A stretch of 64,000 nucleotides of DNA from Rathayibacter rathayi (GCF_004011095.1 NZ_CP028129.1:2914001-2978000), one strand, 5' to 3'. Shown: positions 16,582 through 26,000, numbered from the stretch's first letter. Translations and numbers: made by a program. The notes: a model not told the origin generated them from the sequence alone.

Positions 16582-17628
16582 ATGTCACTCGAGACCGATC
16601 GCCCCTCCCCGACCAGCCGGCCGCGACGCGGTGTCTCGATGGCGGATGTGGCCCGGCGCGCGAACGTTTCGGGCCAGACGGTCTCGCGGGTGTCGAACGG
16701 CAAGCAGAACGTCGATGCCCAGACGCGCGAGCGGGTCCTCGAGGCGATGCGCGCCCTCGGCTACCGGCCCAACAGCGCGGCGCGGGCGCTGCGGACGGGC
16801 CGCTTCCACAGCATCGGCGTGATCATGTTCACGCTGTCCTCGTTCGGCAACCTGCGCACCCTCGACGCCATCGCGATCGCGGCCGCTGATGCGGGCTACT
16901 CGATCACCCTCATCCCCGTCTCGCACCCCACTCAGGGCGAGGTCTCAGTTGCGTTCCACCGGCTGAGCGAGGAAGCGGTGGACGGCGTCATCATCGTCGT
17001 CGAGGCGCACCTGCTCGACGAGGCCGACATCGTCCTCCCGCCGGACCTGCCCGTGGTGGTCGTCGACTCCGCGGGCGGCGAGAAGTACCCGGTGGTCGAC
17101 ACCGACCAGATCTCCGGCGCCCGCCAGGCCGTCGAGCACCTGCTCGGACTCGGCCACCGCACCGTGCACCACATCGCCGGCCCCGACCGCTCCTACTCGG
17201 CCGAGCGCCGCCACGAGGCGTGGGAGTCGACCCTGATCGAGCGCGGCGCCCCGGTGCCGGAGGTGCTGGTGGGCGACTGGTCCAGCGACTCCGGCTACCG
17301 CCTCGGCCAGCAGCTCGCCGCCGACCCCGAGGTCACCGCGATCTTCGCCGCGAACGACCAGATGGCGCTCGGCGTGCTGCGCGCGCTGCACGAGGCCGGA
17401 CGCGCCGTGCCGGGCGAGGTGAGCGTGGCCGGCTTCGACGACATGCAGGAGTCGGCGAGCTTCTGGCCGCCGCTGACGACCGTGCGGCAGTTCTTCGGCG
17501 ACACGGGGCGCCGTTCGGTCGACATCCTGCTGCGCGAACTCGAGTCGGGGGAGCGCACCGGGGTCTCGCTGGTGCCGACCCGGCTGGTGGTGCGGGAGAG
17601 CACAGGGCCGGCTCCGGCCGCCTCTTAA
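16582..17628 (+). CDS. LacI-family repressor of the GH35 locus
   Basis: 348 residues from ATG 16582, preceded by aaagggaag. The helix-turn-helix is SMADVARRANVSGQTVSRVS, followed by the hinge and a sugar-binding domain with FAANDQMALGVLRAL and VAGFDDMQESASFWPPLTTV. It should bind the TGTTCACGTC operators upstream and control the divergent permease-GH35 transcript. It remains intact although the transporter it would regulate is damaged. Confidence 0.92.
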   Translation: MSLETDRPSPTSRPRRGVSMADVARRANVSGQTVSRVSNGKQNVDAQTRERVLEAMRALGYRPNSAARALRTGRFHSIGVIMFTLSSFGNLRTLDAIAIAAADAGYSITLIPVSHPTQGEVSVAFHRLSEEAVDGVIIVVEAHLLDEADIVLPPDLPVVVVDSAGGEKYPVVDTDQISGARQAVEHLLGLGHRTVHHIAGPDRSYSAERRHEAWESTLIERGAPVPEVLVGDWSSDSGYRLGQQLAADPEVTAIFAANDQMALGVLRALHEAGRAVPGEVSVAGFDDMQESASFWPPLTTVRQFFGDTGRRSVDILLRELESGERTGVSLVPTRLVVRESTGPAPAAS

Positions 17629-17671
17629 GGTCCGATGTGCAGGACTCGGTCCGATCTGCAGGACTCGGAGG
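17629..17671. repeat. Family E half element downstream of lacI
   Basis: A 19-bp direct duplication GGTCCGATnTGCAGGACTC (17629-17647 and 17648-17666) resembles the units at 9,252. The rest of the gap to 18,011 shows no gene. Confidence 0.7.
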
Positions 17672-18011
17672 CTGGACTCCGAGGTGACCCGAGGTCGGCC
17701 TCCGATGCGGGCGCGCCGCGCCTCCACTATTCTCGCGCCTTCACGCGGATACCTCTGTCCTCGAATGGCGACGCACGGAGGTGTCAACAGGTGGTGAAGA
17801 GTGCGAGAACACTCACGAGACGAGGATGAGGGTGAGAAGGGATTCGGGCTATTGTCGTCGCGGACCGGGGAATCACCCGCGTGTCTTCCGGATGGACGAT
17901 CTTGTCCGCCCGAGCGCGATCCCGACTAGTGAGACGCCACTCACGATAACCGACGCCATGCCTCTCTTTCGCTGAGGCGCAGTGGCGGTCCCTTCTACGA
18001 AAGGTAGAGCA

Positions 18012-18830
18012 ATGACGTCTCAGCACGCCGATCGCACGCGGAGGAAGGCTCTCTGTCTGATGAGCATCCTCATGATAGTCGCCGCGCTCGTCGGCTCCGC
18101 CACCCCTGCGAGCGCACAGGATCAGGTGCGAGCCCGCTTTCCCATCGTCGCCGGAACAGCGCTGACGCTGCCCGGTGGGCATGAGTGCACGGTCGGCGCA
18201 GTGCTCTCTCGGGTCGGGGCGGGCTCACTTGTCTCTCAATACGTGGCCGCAACGCGATACATCGTCCTCGCCAAGCACTGCTCCTCGGGAATCGGCTCGA
18301 ATATCGGCCTGAACCACGAAAACGTCGGCAGTGTCGTGTGGGTGTCCGAGACGAACGACGTCGAACTCGCTGTGATCCCGCCCTACACCTCTCCAGCGCG
18401 GAGGGCATGTTTTGGATCCATCCAGTCGTGCTTCGCCGGGAGTGCGGTGGAGCCGCGTGCCACGGGCAAGGTCGTCATGAGCACGAGGGGCGGAGAACGA
18501 GCGGTGCCCATGAGACCGCCGGGCACCCCGGCGCCGGGGGAGCGCTTCTGCACGAGTGGGGCGGAAACTGGGGTGAATTGCAATTGGGTGTCGGAGGCGA
18601 GTAGGCCTGCGAATTGGGGACACACCGAGGGCCGGATGGCCCGCTCGACGAACGCTCAAGGGCTCGACCACGGTGATTCCGGGGGTCCCGTCATCAGCCA
18701 GGATGGACGACTGTACGGCATCATCCAGAGAGCGGGTCTGATGGAGTACCTGAACTTTATGCAGTACATCCCGATCGAACAAGTCTTGTCTCAGATCGGT
18801 TCTCAGTACACCCTCGCGCCGGCCCGATAA
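18012..18830 (+). CDS. Secreted trypsin-like serine protease (S1 family)
   Basis: 272 residues. A signal peptide (helix around CLMSILMIVAALVGSATPAS, cleavage probably after ASA) is followed by a chymotrypsin-fold domain. The catalytic triad is visible: His in YIVLAKHCSS, Asp in ETNDVELAVI and Ser in LDHGDSGGPVISQDGR. Cysteines around CFGSIQSCF and CTSGAETGVNC suggest disulfides. Plant-pathogenic Microbacteriaceae carry similar secreted proteases (the Pat-1/Chp group is also S1), so a role in plant interaction is possible but not shown. ATG 18012 is chosen for the signal peptide. Confidence 0.85.
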   Translation: MTSQHADRTRRKALCLMSILMIVAALVGSATPASAQDQVRARFPIVAGTALTLPGGHECTVGAVLSRVGAGSLVSQYVAATRYIVLAKHCSSGIGSNIGLNHENVGSVVWVSETNDVELAVIPPYTSPARRACFGSIQSCFAGSAVEPRATGKVVMSTRGGERAVPMRPPGTPAPGERFCTSGAETGVNCNWVSEASRPANWGHTEGRMARSTNAQGLDHGDSGGPVISQDGRLYGIIQRAGLMEYLNFMQYIPIEQVLSQIGSQYTLAPAR

Positions 18831-18839
18831 GCGGTTCCT

Positions 18840-19400
18840 GGCCCCACCGACTATTCCGCGCACGATCGCAGAGGTCGAAGCCGTACGTTATCGCTGAGGC
18901 CTCGATGGGCCGCCGCTTTGCCGGAGGCGCCACCACTCCAGCCGCCCCCGGGGACACCCGAGGGTGATCCGCAGCGAAGTCGTCGTCGTACCCGCCGGTC
19001 GCCTCCGTCGCGGAACGGCACGGCAGGGCCGCCCGATCGTCGACCGGACGGCCCTTCGCGCCTCAGCTGCAGGAGGGCATCGGTGGTGTACGTGGCGTAG
19101 TCGGCCACGCTGGAGTCGACGTGTTCGCCGACGCTCGACTGTGCTCCTGCGAGCGACGCGGACAAGAGAGGGGCCCGCCAGCGTCCCGGGTAGAGTGCCG
19201 AGAGATTCGGCTGTAGGGGGGGCGGCGCCGTGTACCGGGTCCGTGCTCTCCCCGGCTGGGGAGGTGCGTCCCGCTGCGGAGCGGACGAACTCGGTTGTCA
19301 CCAGCCAGGTCCAGGAGGCGAGTAGCCGGTTGAGGTTCAGCAGTGCGGAGAGCACTCTCTCGTCGGGGGTGACGTGCTCTGTCGAGAGCTTCACCGACAG
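18840..19400 (-). other. Region with coding-like minus-strand fragments, no intact gene
   Basis: Short stretches look protein-like in different minus-strand frames: MKLSTEHVTPDERVLSALLN starting near 19,394, SSVADYATYTTDALLQLRRE near 19,130 and IEASAITYGFDLCDRARNSR near 18,900. They do not join in one frame. I cannot identify the family. This may be a decayed gene or chance. Confidence 0.25.
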
Positions 19401-19509
19401 AGCGTCATCCGCGAAGCTCAGCCTGCTAGCGCCTCAGCAATAAGGAGATGCGTCGACGGTCGCGCTCGTGAAGAGTCTCATAACGATCGCGAGAAGCGGC
19501 AGGAGACGC

Positions 19510-19555
19510 CAAGACTGGGCGCACTCCTCGTTTCTCAGGGGTGCGCCCAGTCTTG
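19510..19555. terminator. Perfect 15-bp hairpin downstream of the repeat-protein gene
   Basis: CAAGACTGGGCGCAC and GTGCGCCCAGTCTTG are perfect complements around a 16-base loop, about 57 bp after the stop of the minus-strand gene at 19,613. There is no U tract; it probably acts as terminator or mRNA stabiliser for that gene. Confidence 0.6.
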
Positions 19556-19612
19556 ATGTGCTTTCGAGCGGCTCGGCCGCGGATTCTCTGCGTCAAGCGG
19601 CTCGGACCCGGA

Positions 19613-20917
19613 CTACTTGCAGACGGGCTTGGTCTCGTAGGTGACGAAGGTGTTGCTGTTACTGTTGATCAGGGAGACAGCGCTCGTCACGTTCTTCGCG
19701 AAAGCGGTTGTCGAGTCCCCGATCCAGAGGGACCCGTCAGGAGCGAGGTACGTGTCGTTTCCGACGACAGTCGAGTTCTTGGGCACATGGGTGCGCGCGA
19801 CATCGGACGTCGCCGACTTGTAGTGAGCCACCCCGTCCGTTACGTACGTGACTCTCGTGGTGCCGTCAGTGTTGATGAGCGACTTCGCGCTGGTGACCTT
19901 CTTCGCAAGAGCTTCTTCTCCATCGCCGAGCCACAGGTTTCCGTCGGAATCGAGGTACGTGTCGTTCCCGACCGCAGTCGAGTCCTTCGGCACCTGGCTG
20001 CGGATGACGTCCGTCGTCGAGGTGCGGTAGCGAGCCACGCCGCCTGTAATGTAGGTGACTCTCGTGGTGCCGTCGGAGTTGATGAGCGAGTTAGCGCTAC
20101 TGACGTCGGTCGCAATGGATTTTTCGCCGTCGGCGAGCCACAGGCTCTTGTCAGGAGCGAGCCATGTGTCGTTTCCGACAGGAGTCGAGTCCTTCGGCAC
20201 ATGCTTGCGTTCCGTGGTTTTCTCCGACGTGCGGTAGTAGGCGACCCCCTTTGAGACGTAGGAGACCCGGGTGCCGCCATCGGGGAGATTGATAAGCGAG
20301 ATGGCCTTGCTCACCTTGGTCGCGATCGCCGTCTTTCCGTCGCCGAGCCACAATGATCCGTCCGGAGCGAGGAAGGTGTCGTTTCCTACAGCAGTGGACT
20401 TCGTGGGAACGTGTGTCCGAGAATTAGTGGTCCCGTCCGCGCGGTAGAAGGCGGATCCGTCGACTACTTTCACCTTCACTGGCGCGGAGGCCGAGAGCGT
20501 CGTGGATGTCGCCGTGAAGGTGCTGTCCCCGCCCTCGGCCGGCACCGTGATGTCGGGGAGGGAGAGGAGCCCGTTGGCGTCGGTCGTCCCAGAGTGGGTG
20601 GTCTTCCCGTCGGCGAAGGTGTATCCGTCCTTGAGGGTCACGGTGACGGTCTTGCCCGGGTCTGCTGTGGTTCCGTCGGTGGTGCGCTTGACCTGGACAC
20701 CGCTGATAGTGCCGCAGGCGGTGCCGCTGTAGGACGCCTGCGTGAAGGCCAGCGTCGGGCTGTTCGATGCGGCGGCGGCCGGTGTGGCGATGGACATGGC
20801 CACGACGGGGACGGTCCAGGCGGCGCCCTTGACGATGGTGCGGCGGTGGACGCCGTCGTCAGCGGGGACGGTCCAGTCGGATGAGGCGACGATGGTGTCG
20901 TGGGTTTTCTTCGACAT
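19613..20917 (-). CDS. Tat-exported surface protein with four ~69-residue repeats
   Basis: 434 residues from ATG 20917. A twin-arginine type signal (HRRTIVKGAAWTVPVVAMSI, ending in ATPAAAA) directs export. Residues 53-150 form an Ig-like/Big domain with a disulfide candidate (GTAC). Residues 153-430 are four tandem repeats of about 69 residues. Each has a VP..ST.VGNDT segment, a SLWLGDG-like turn, a SLIN segment and a T.VTY strand. It ends in KPVCK with no LPXTG or membrane tail, so it is probably secreted or loosely wall-bound. The repeat family is not one I recognise. The hairpin at 19,510 is its likely terminator. Confidence 0.82.
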   Translation of the reverse strand: MSKKTHDTIVASSDWTVPADDGVHRRTIVKGAAWTVPVVAMSIATPAAAASNSPTLAFTQASYSGTACGTISGVQVKRTTDGTTADPGKTVTVTLKDGYTFADGKTTHSGTTDANGLLSLPDITVPAEGGDSTFTATSTTLSASAPVKVKVVDGSAFYRADGTTNSRTHVPTKSTAVGNDTFLAPDGSLWLGDGKTAIATKVSKAISLINLPDGGTRVSYVSKGVAYYRTSEKTTERKHVPKDSTPVGNDTWLAPDKSLWLADGEKSIATDVSSANSLINSDGTTRVTYITGGVARYRTSTTDVIRSQVPKDSTAVGNDTYLDSDGNLWLGDGEEALAKKVTSAKSLINTDGTTRVTYVTDGVAHYKSATSDVARTHVPKNSTVVGNDTYLAPDGSLWIGDSTTAFAKNVTSAVSLINSNSNTFVTYETKPVCK

Positions 20918-21349
20918 GTGGTTCTCGAGCTTTCTTTCGGGTGGTGTCCAAGATGACGGACGAGAGAGAAGTCTCACCAGCGCCGGCCGATTGAGACCGC
21001 GTCGTGAGGAACCTTCGTTCGACACAAGGGCCTCCAGAGGCTGGTCGGGTGCGGACCCCATCTTTCTGACCGGTCCAGCCGACGAGAAGCGGAAGTGGCT
21101 CGGGTCAGAAGTTTCGGCCCTGAGGTCTGGAACTTCCGACCGATCGAGCCGACCGCTGCCGACACTGCGGTGCGAAGCGCAGGACTTCTGTGGTTCGTGC
21201 GGGCACTATCAGCGGCGGAGAGCGCTCCACTGCGCGGTACTCCTGCTGATCGCACGGTCGCCTGCAGATCGCGCACGGGAGAAAGCGGAGACGGTCTCCC
21301 GCGCGCGATACTGTGAGCCCTCTCACCCCGGACCCTCAAGGAGTCGCAC
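20918..21349. other. 432-bp gap with a family E element, no gene seen
   Basis: GTGCGAAGCGCAGGACT (21170-21186), a central GGAGAGCGCTCC and an inverted CCTGCAGATCGCGCAC (21261-21276) match the order of the element at 9,252-9,380. The rest, between the divergent repeat-protein and DUF808 genes, should hold their promoters. Confidence 0.6.
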
Positions 21350-22246
21350 ATGTCGGTCGGCCTGCTCGCGATTGTCGATGACATCCTCACCGCCGCCCTG
21401 AAGGCGAGCGCCAAGACGGCGGGCGTCGTGATCGACGACGCGGCCGTCACGCCACAGTACGTGCAGGGCCTCACGCCCGCGCGGGAGCTGCCGGTGGTTG
21501 GGCGGATCGCGCTGGGGAGTCTGTTTAACAAGTTCGTCATCATCATCCCGCTGGCGCTGCTGCTCTCGGCGTTCGCGCCGCAGGTGCTGCCGTACCTGCT
21601 GATCCTCGGCGGCGCCTTCCTCTGCTTCGAGGGGGCGGAGAAGGTGCTGGAGTGGTTCGGCGTCTCGCACGGCGGCCACGAGGCGGCGGCGCGCGACGAG
21701 AAGAAGCTCGTCTTCGGCGCGATCCGCACCGACCTCATCCTGAGCACCGAGATCATGCTGATCGCGCTCGACGGCCTCAACCCCGACCTCGGCGTCGGGC
21801 CCACGCTGGGTGCGCTGCTGGTCGTCGGGCTCGGGATGACCGTGCTGGTCTACGGCGCCGTTGCCCTGCTCGTCAAGATCGACGACGTGGGCCTGCGCCT
21901 GATGAAGAACACGTCCCGCGGCGTGCGGCGCACCGGAGCGCGGATCGTCGCGTCGATGCCCGCCGTGTTCCGCACGATCAGCATCATCGGGACGCTCGCG
22001 ATGCTCTGGGTCGGTGGACACCTCGTCGTGGCGAACCTCGCCGAGACGGTGTGGCACGGACCCTACGATGTCGTCCACGCCGTCACGCACGCCGCCGAGG
22101 GCGCCGGCCCGGTGGTCGTGTGGCTGGCCGACACGGCGGTCTCGATGGTCTTCGGCCTCGTGCTCGGGCTCATCGTGGCCGCCGTCGTGCTGGGCGTCTC
22201 CCGCCGCCGCACGCCATCGACGCCGCACGCCGACGCCGCACACTGA
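21350..22246 (+). CDS. DUF808 inner-membrane protein
   Basis: 298 residues from ATG 21350. The start SVGLLAIVDDILTAALKASA and KTAGVVIDDAAVTPQYVQG match the DUF808 (YedI-like) family. Several membrane helices follow, such as FVIIIPLALLLSAFAPQVLP and LGALLVVGLGMTVLVYGAVA, with a conserved loop EKKLVFGAIRTDLILSTEI. Function in the family is unknown. It appears monocistronic and is followed by palindrome B. Confidence 0.9.
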   Translation: MSVGLLAIVDDILTAALKASAKTAGVVIDDAAVTPQYVQGLTPARELPVVGRIALGSLFNKFVIIIPLALLLSAFAPQVLPYLLILGGAFLCFEGAEKVLEWFGVSHGGHEAAARDEKKLVFGAIRTDLILSTEIMLIALDGLNPDLGVGPTLGALLVVGLGMTVLVYGAVALLVKIDDVGLRLMKNTSRGVRRTGARIVASMPAVFRTISIIGTLAMLWVGGHLVVANLAETVWHGPYDVVHAVTHAAEGAGPVVVWLADTAVSMVFGLVLGLIVAAVVLGVSRRRTPSTPHADAAH

Positions 22247-22309
22247 CGCCGAGACGCCGTCCCGTCGCGAGCGCTACCGGCTGCGGTGGTGCCGGCGCGG
22301 CTGCGAGTA

Positions 22310-22354
22310 TCCAGACGTTGTCGCACTGGACACTCGAGTGCGACAACTTGTGGA
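22310..22354. repeat. Intergenic palindrome, family B copy 2
   Basis: TCCAGACGTTGTCGCACT pairs with AGTGCGACAACTTGTGGA around a short CTCGAG-containing centre. It lies between the convergent DUF808 and cation transporter genes, the same setting as copy 1. Confidence 0.85.
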
Positions 22355-22368
22355 GTGTGGGACACGGC

Positions 22369-23268
22369 TCAGGGGCGGTGCGTCGTCTCGGGGAAGGCCT
22401 CGGGCTCGCACTGGATGGTCGCGTGGTCGATGCCGTGGCGCTCGCGGAGGACGGTGAGCACCCGCGCGAGCGCCGCACGATAGTCGGCGTCGGGCGCGAC
22501 GACGACGTGGCCGGTGGCGCTCTCCATGCCCGAGGTGATCGTCCAGACGTGCAGGTCGTGCAGCGCCAGCACACCGGGGACGGCGCAGACGTCGCGCTCG
22601 AGAGCGGCGAGGTCCACATGCGCGGGCGCCGACTCCATCAGGATCCCCAGCGCCTGCCGCGTCAGCGACCAGGTGCGCGGCAGGATCAGCAGCCCGATCA
22701 GCACGCCGACGATCGGATCCGCCCACGCCCACCCCGTCGTGAGCAGCACGACGGCCGCCACGATCACGCCGACCGAGCCGAGCGCGTCACCGAGCACCTC
22801 GAGCGAGGCTCCACGGAGGGTGATGCTCTCCTTCGCGCCGACAGACAGCAGCCGCAGGCTCACCAGATTGACCGCCAGGCCCACGACGGCCGTGATCAGG
22901 AGGGGTCCGCCGGGTACCGCGGGCGGCTCGGCGAAGCGGCGCACCGCCTCCACGATCACGAACCCGGCGACGGCGAACAGGAGGAGGCCGTTCGCGAGGG
23001 CGGCGAGGACTTCGAGGCGGTAGGAGCCGTAGGTGCGGCCCCTCGCAGCGGGGCGCGCAGCGAGCGAGATCGCCGCGATCGACATCCCCAGTGCGAGCAC
23101 GTCGGTGCCCATGTGCGCGGCATCCGAGAGCAGCGCGAGCGAGCCCGTCGCGACTCCGACTGCGAACTCGACGACCATGAACGCCGCGGTCAGCGCGAAG
23201 GCGACCACGAGCGGACGCCGGTGCCGTGCCGCGGCGGAGCCGGCCGGAACTGCGTGCGAGTGGCCCAT
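22369..23268 (-). CDS. Cation diffusion facilitator (CzcD/ZitB-like)
   Basis: 299 residues from ATG 23268 (MGHSHAVPAG). Six membrane helices are expected, and the first metal-site motif HMGTD (helix 2, in LLSDAAHMGTDVLAL) is present. In helix 5 the usual HxxxD reads EVLGDALGSVGV, with Glu replacing His, a variant I believe is common in actinobacterial members. The C-terminal cytoplasmic domain includes VLALHDLHVWTITSGM. It exports zinc or similar divalent cations in exchange for protons. It begins 66 bp after the stop of the acyltransferase gene on the same strand. Confidence 0.92.
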   Translation of the reverse strand: MGHSHAVPAGSAAARHRRPLVVAFALTAAFMVVEFAVGVATGSLALLSDAAHMGTDVLALGMSIAAISLAARPAARGRTYGSYRLEVLAALANGLLLFAVAGFVIVEAVRRFAEPPAVPGGPLLITAVVGLAVNLVSLRLLSVGAKESITLRGASLEVLGDALGSVGVIVAAVVLLTTGWAWADPIVGVLIGLLILPRTWSLTRQALGILMESAPAHVDLAALERDVCAVPGVLALHDLHVWTITSGMESATGHVVVAPDADYRAALARVLTVLRERHGIDHATIQCEPEAFPETTHRP

Positions 23269-23333
23269 CAGCGGCCCGGATCCCTGCTCATATAAACAGT
23301 CTTGCATGTGTCCGGAGTGGGCGCGAGAGGACG

Positions 23334-25421
23334 TCAACCGAGGAGCGGAGGCAACGCCTCCCCGAGGTAGGGGGTCAGCGTCCGCGCGTACGTCTCGGTG
23401 AGGTGCCCGAGGTCGCGGTACACCTTCACGCCGCCGATCACGAGCGGGCAGCCCCGGTCATCGCAGAACCAGCGGGTGAGGTCGACGGAGGCGGCACCCG
23501 GCCAGCCGTCGGCGGCGGCGGCCATCAACTCGCGGTCGGCGAAGGCCTCGTCGAGCGGGATCCTGCATTCGGCTGCGGTGCCGGGCTGCTCCGCGCAGGC
23601 CAGCAGCGAGAGCGAGGGCAGCACCGGATTGTCGCGGATCGCGACCACCGTGGATCCGCGGGCGATCAACGGCGCCCACGACTCGTGGAAGCCGTCGATG
23701 CCGGCCTGCTCATCGGGGGTGCCCGAGGTGTCGACGAACACCGACTTCTTGGCGGAGTAGGCCGTGACCACGAGCTCGTACGGGTCCGCGGCCGCGAGCA
23801 CCTCCTGCAGTTTCGTGTTCCAGACCTCGCAGGAGCGTCGGGCCGACTCCGAGTCGTCCCGGCGCTCGGCGGTCGAGAAGACGCAGCCCGTCTTGTAGTA
23901 GCTGTGCAGGTCCCAGCCGCGCTCCTGCGCCACCCCGCGCAGCGCGGGGAAGAAGGACGCCGCGTGCGAGTTACCGATCAGCAGCACGCGCCGGCCGGCC
24001 GGGTCGCCGAAACGGCACTCCTTGAGTTCGATGCCCGAGTTGCCGGTGCTGCACTCGTCGGTGTTGAGCACGGAGCCGTCCTCGGAGGCATCGACCGCGG
24101 GGAGGCTGGTGCTCCACGAGTCGGGGCAGGCGTTCGCGAGCGCCGCGGCTCCGACGCAGCCCTCGGTCGAGATGGGCAGGGCGTGCGCGCGGGAGAGATC
24201 GGCCGCGATCGCGGCGTTCGTGCCGGCGAGGCCCGTCACTCCGGCCAGTGCGGCGACGGCCAGCAGGGCGGCCGGGGCGAGCGGACGGAGGCGGCGTGGG
24301 CGCTCGGCGGGGGCGCGGCGGTGCAGCGGATCCTCGAGGAAGCGCTTCGAGGCGGCGGCGAGCAGGATCGCGGCGGCGACGATCCCGAGCCCGGCGAGCG
24401 CGCCCGGGTCCTCGCCGGTGCTCTCGCGCCAGAAGACCAGGATCGGCCAGTGCCAGAGGTAGAGGCCGTAGCTGATGCCGCCGAGCCACACCAGCGGGCG
24501 CGCGGCGAGCAGGCGGGCGACCCCGAGTGTCGGGGCGGGTCCGCTGCCGGCGACGAGCACGAGCGCCGCCGAGAGGGTCGGCCAGAGTGCGGCGGCGCCG
24601 GGGAACGCGGTCGAGACCTGGAGCACGAATCCGCAGGAGACGACTCCGATCAGCCCCAGCCAGCCCGCGACCGCGCGCAGGGCGGTCGGCAGCACGCGGC
24701 CCGGGAGCACGAGCGCCGCGAGCGAGCCGAGGCCGAACTCCCACGAGCGCGCGAGGGTGCTGTAGTAGGCGGTCGGCTGATCGACCCCGACCAGCACCAC
24801 CGAGAGGGCGAACGAGAGCAGGGTGAGCGCCGCGACGAGCGCCAGCAGAATCCGCGGCAGGTGCGCGCGGCGGCGCAGCAGGACGGCGGCGAGGGTCGCG
24901 ACGAGGACCAGACCGAGCCAGATCAGGTAGAACTGCCCCTGCACCGACATCGCCCAGAAGTTCTGCACCGGCGAGTGGAAGTCGTCCTGAGCGAGGTAGT
25001 CCACTCCGGTCCGCGCGAGCGCGATGTTCTCGACGTAGAAGGTCGACGCGAGCACCTCGGTGAAGGTCTGTAGCAGCTGCGAGGGGCGCAGCAGGAGCGG
25101 GCCGAGCGCCGCGACGATGACCAGCACCACCGCGGCCGCCGGGAAGAGCCGGGAGGCGAGGCGCGTGAGAAAGGCGACCGGCCGCACCCGCCCATAGCGC
25201 CGGATCTGGCCGAGGAGGGTGAGGGTGGTGAGAAAGCCGGCGACGACGAAGAAGACGTCGACGCCTCCGGAGACGCGGCCCAGCCAGATGTGGAACGTGG
25301 CAACCAGGAGTGCTGCGACGGCGCGCAGTCCCTCGATCTCGGGGCGGTAGCCGGAGGCATCGGCTTTGCGCACCAGCGCGGGCCGGCCGGGAGGCGCGGT
25401 GCGGGAGAAGTGGCGGGGCAC
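23334..25421 (-). CDS. Acyltransferase-3/SGNH fusion (OafA-like O-acetyltransferase)
   Basis: 695 residues. The first 400 form an acyltransferase-3 membrane domain with ten or more helices: YRPEIEGLRAVAALLVATFH with its conserved histidine, VDVFFVVAGFL and GISYGLYLWHWPILVFWRE. The last 230 residues form an extracellular SGNH domain with the serine in VLLIGNSHAAS and a late Asp/His pair in YRDLGHLTETY. Such fusions O-acylate cell-surface polysaccharides. The cysteine-rich linker (CVGAAALANACPD) is external. The probable partner transcript is the downstream cation transporter, with a 65-bp gap. Confidence 0.9.
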   Translation of the reverse strand: MPRHFSRTAPPGRPALVRKADASGYRPEIEGLRAVAALLVATFHIWLGRVSGGVDVFFVVAGFLTTLTLLGQIRRYGRVRPVAFLTRLASRLFPAAAVVLVIVAALGPLLLRPSQLLQTFTEVLASTFYVENIALARTGVDYLAQDDFHSPVQNFWAMSVQGQFYLIWLGLVLVATLAAVLLRRRAHLPRILLALVAALTLLSFALSVVLVGVDQPTAYYSTLARSWEFGLGSLAALVLPGRVLPTALRAVAGWLGLIGVVSCGFVLQVSTAFPGAAALWPTLSAALVLVAGSGPAPTLGVARLLAARPLVWLGGISYGLYLWHWPILVFWRESTGEDPGALAGLGIVAAAILLAAASKRFLEDPLHRRAPAERPRRLRPLAPAALLAVAALAGVTGLAGTNAAIAADLSRAHALPISTEGCVGAAALANACPDSWSTSLPAVDASEDGSVLNTDECSTGNSGIELKECRFGDPAGRRVLLIGNSHAASFFPALRGVAQERGWDLHSYYKTGCVFSTAERRDDSESARRSCEVWNTKLQEVLAAADPYELVVTAYSAKKSVFVDTSGTPDEQAGIDGFHESWAPLIARGSTVVAIRDNPVLPSLSLLACAEQPGTAAECRIPLDEAFADRELMAAAADGWPGAASVDLTRWFCDDRGCPLVIGGVKVYRDLGHLTETYARTLTPYLGEALPPLLG

Positions 25422-25931
25422 GGGGGTCCTTCCGGGGCGGCCGGCGGTGGGGGCGCGAGCGCCGTCGATCGTCGGAGTCCAGAATCGCGCTCTCGCGCTC
25501 TCAGGGGAACCTCGTTCGGGGGTGAATGCTGCCCTATTTGGGGGTGTCGAGGGCCGCGGAGGGGCAGGGTGCTCCGGCCGGCCCGATGAGGGGGTGGTCG
25601 CGGCACGCGCTGGCCTCGAACCTCGAATCGCGCCAGTTTCTCAGCGTCGAGCGCGCCCAGGGCCGGTTCGGGATCCTCGCGATCGACCGGATCCTGCGCC
25701 TCGAAGTCGAGCGGCTCGAGGAGCAGGCCGAGGTCGAGGCCGTTCTCACGGGGCCGAGCGTCGTACTGGGCCGCGCCGCTGCGTTCCGGGGCTCCCGACG
25801 GCCCCCGCCCCGAGCGGGTAAGAGAACGCGGACGTCGCGGCAAGTCGACCGAGGCTCCCGCGACTTCGGAAAAGTTGAGCGGCGGACGGTGGCGCGGACC
25901 GACTGTCGCGAATCGACGGGTCGCGATGAGG
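25422..25931. other. 510-bp gap with ambiguous reading frames
   Basis: Between about 25,550 and 25,780 both strands stay open, with plausible segments (plus: ILAIDRILRLEVERLEEQAE; minus: LGLLLEPLDFEAQDPVDRED). Neither has a convincing start or family. I make no gene call. It also contains the acyltransferase upstream region. Confidence 0.4.
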
Positions 25932-25950
25932 CAAGGCTAGGCTTACTTAG
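25932..25950. promoter_or_regulatory. DtxR/IdeR-like iron box upstream of the siderophore importer
   Basis: CAAGGCTAGGCTTACTTAG matches 13 of 19 positions of the DtxR/IdeR consensus TTAGGTTAGGCTAACCTAA, including the central TAGGCT and the flanking AGG and TTA. It lies about 50 bp before the binding-protein start, where an iron repressor would be expected. The assignment rests on consensus match and context. Confidence 0.7.
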
Positions 25951-26000
25951 CCCGGTCCCGTCCTCTTCGCCGCGGCACGACGACGACCTCCGGGAGATCC

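Noticed and set aside
23226..25073. A 615-codon plus-strand frame opposite the acyltransferase
   Set aside because: Low-complexity shadow; the minus-strand protein has clear acyltransferase-3 and SGNH motifs.
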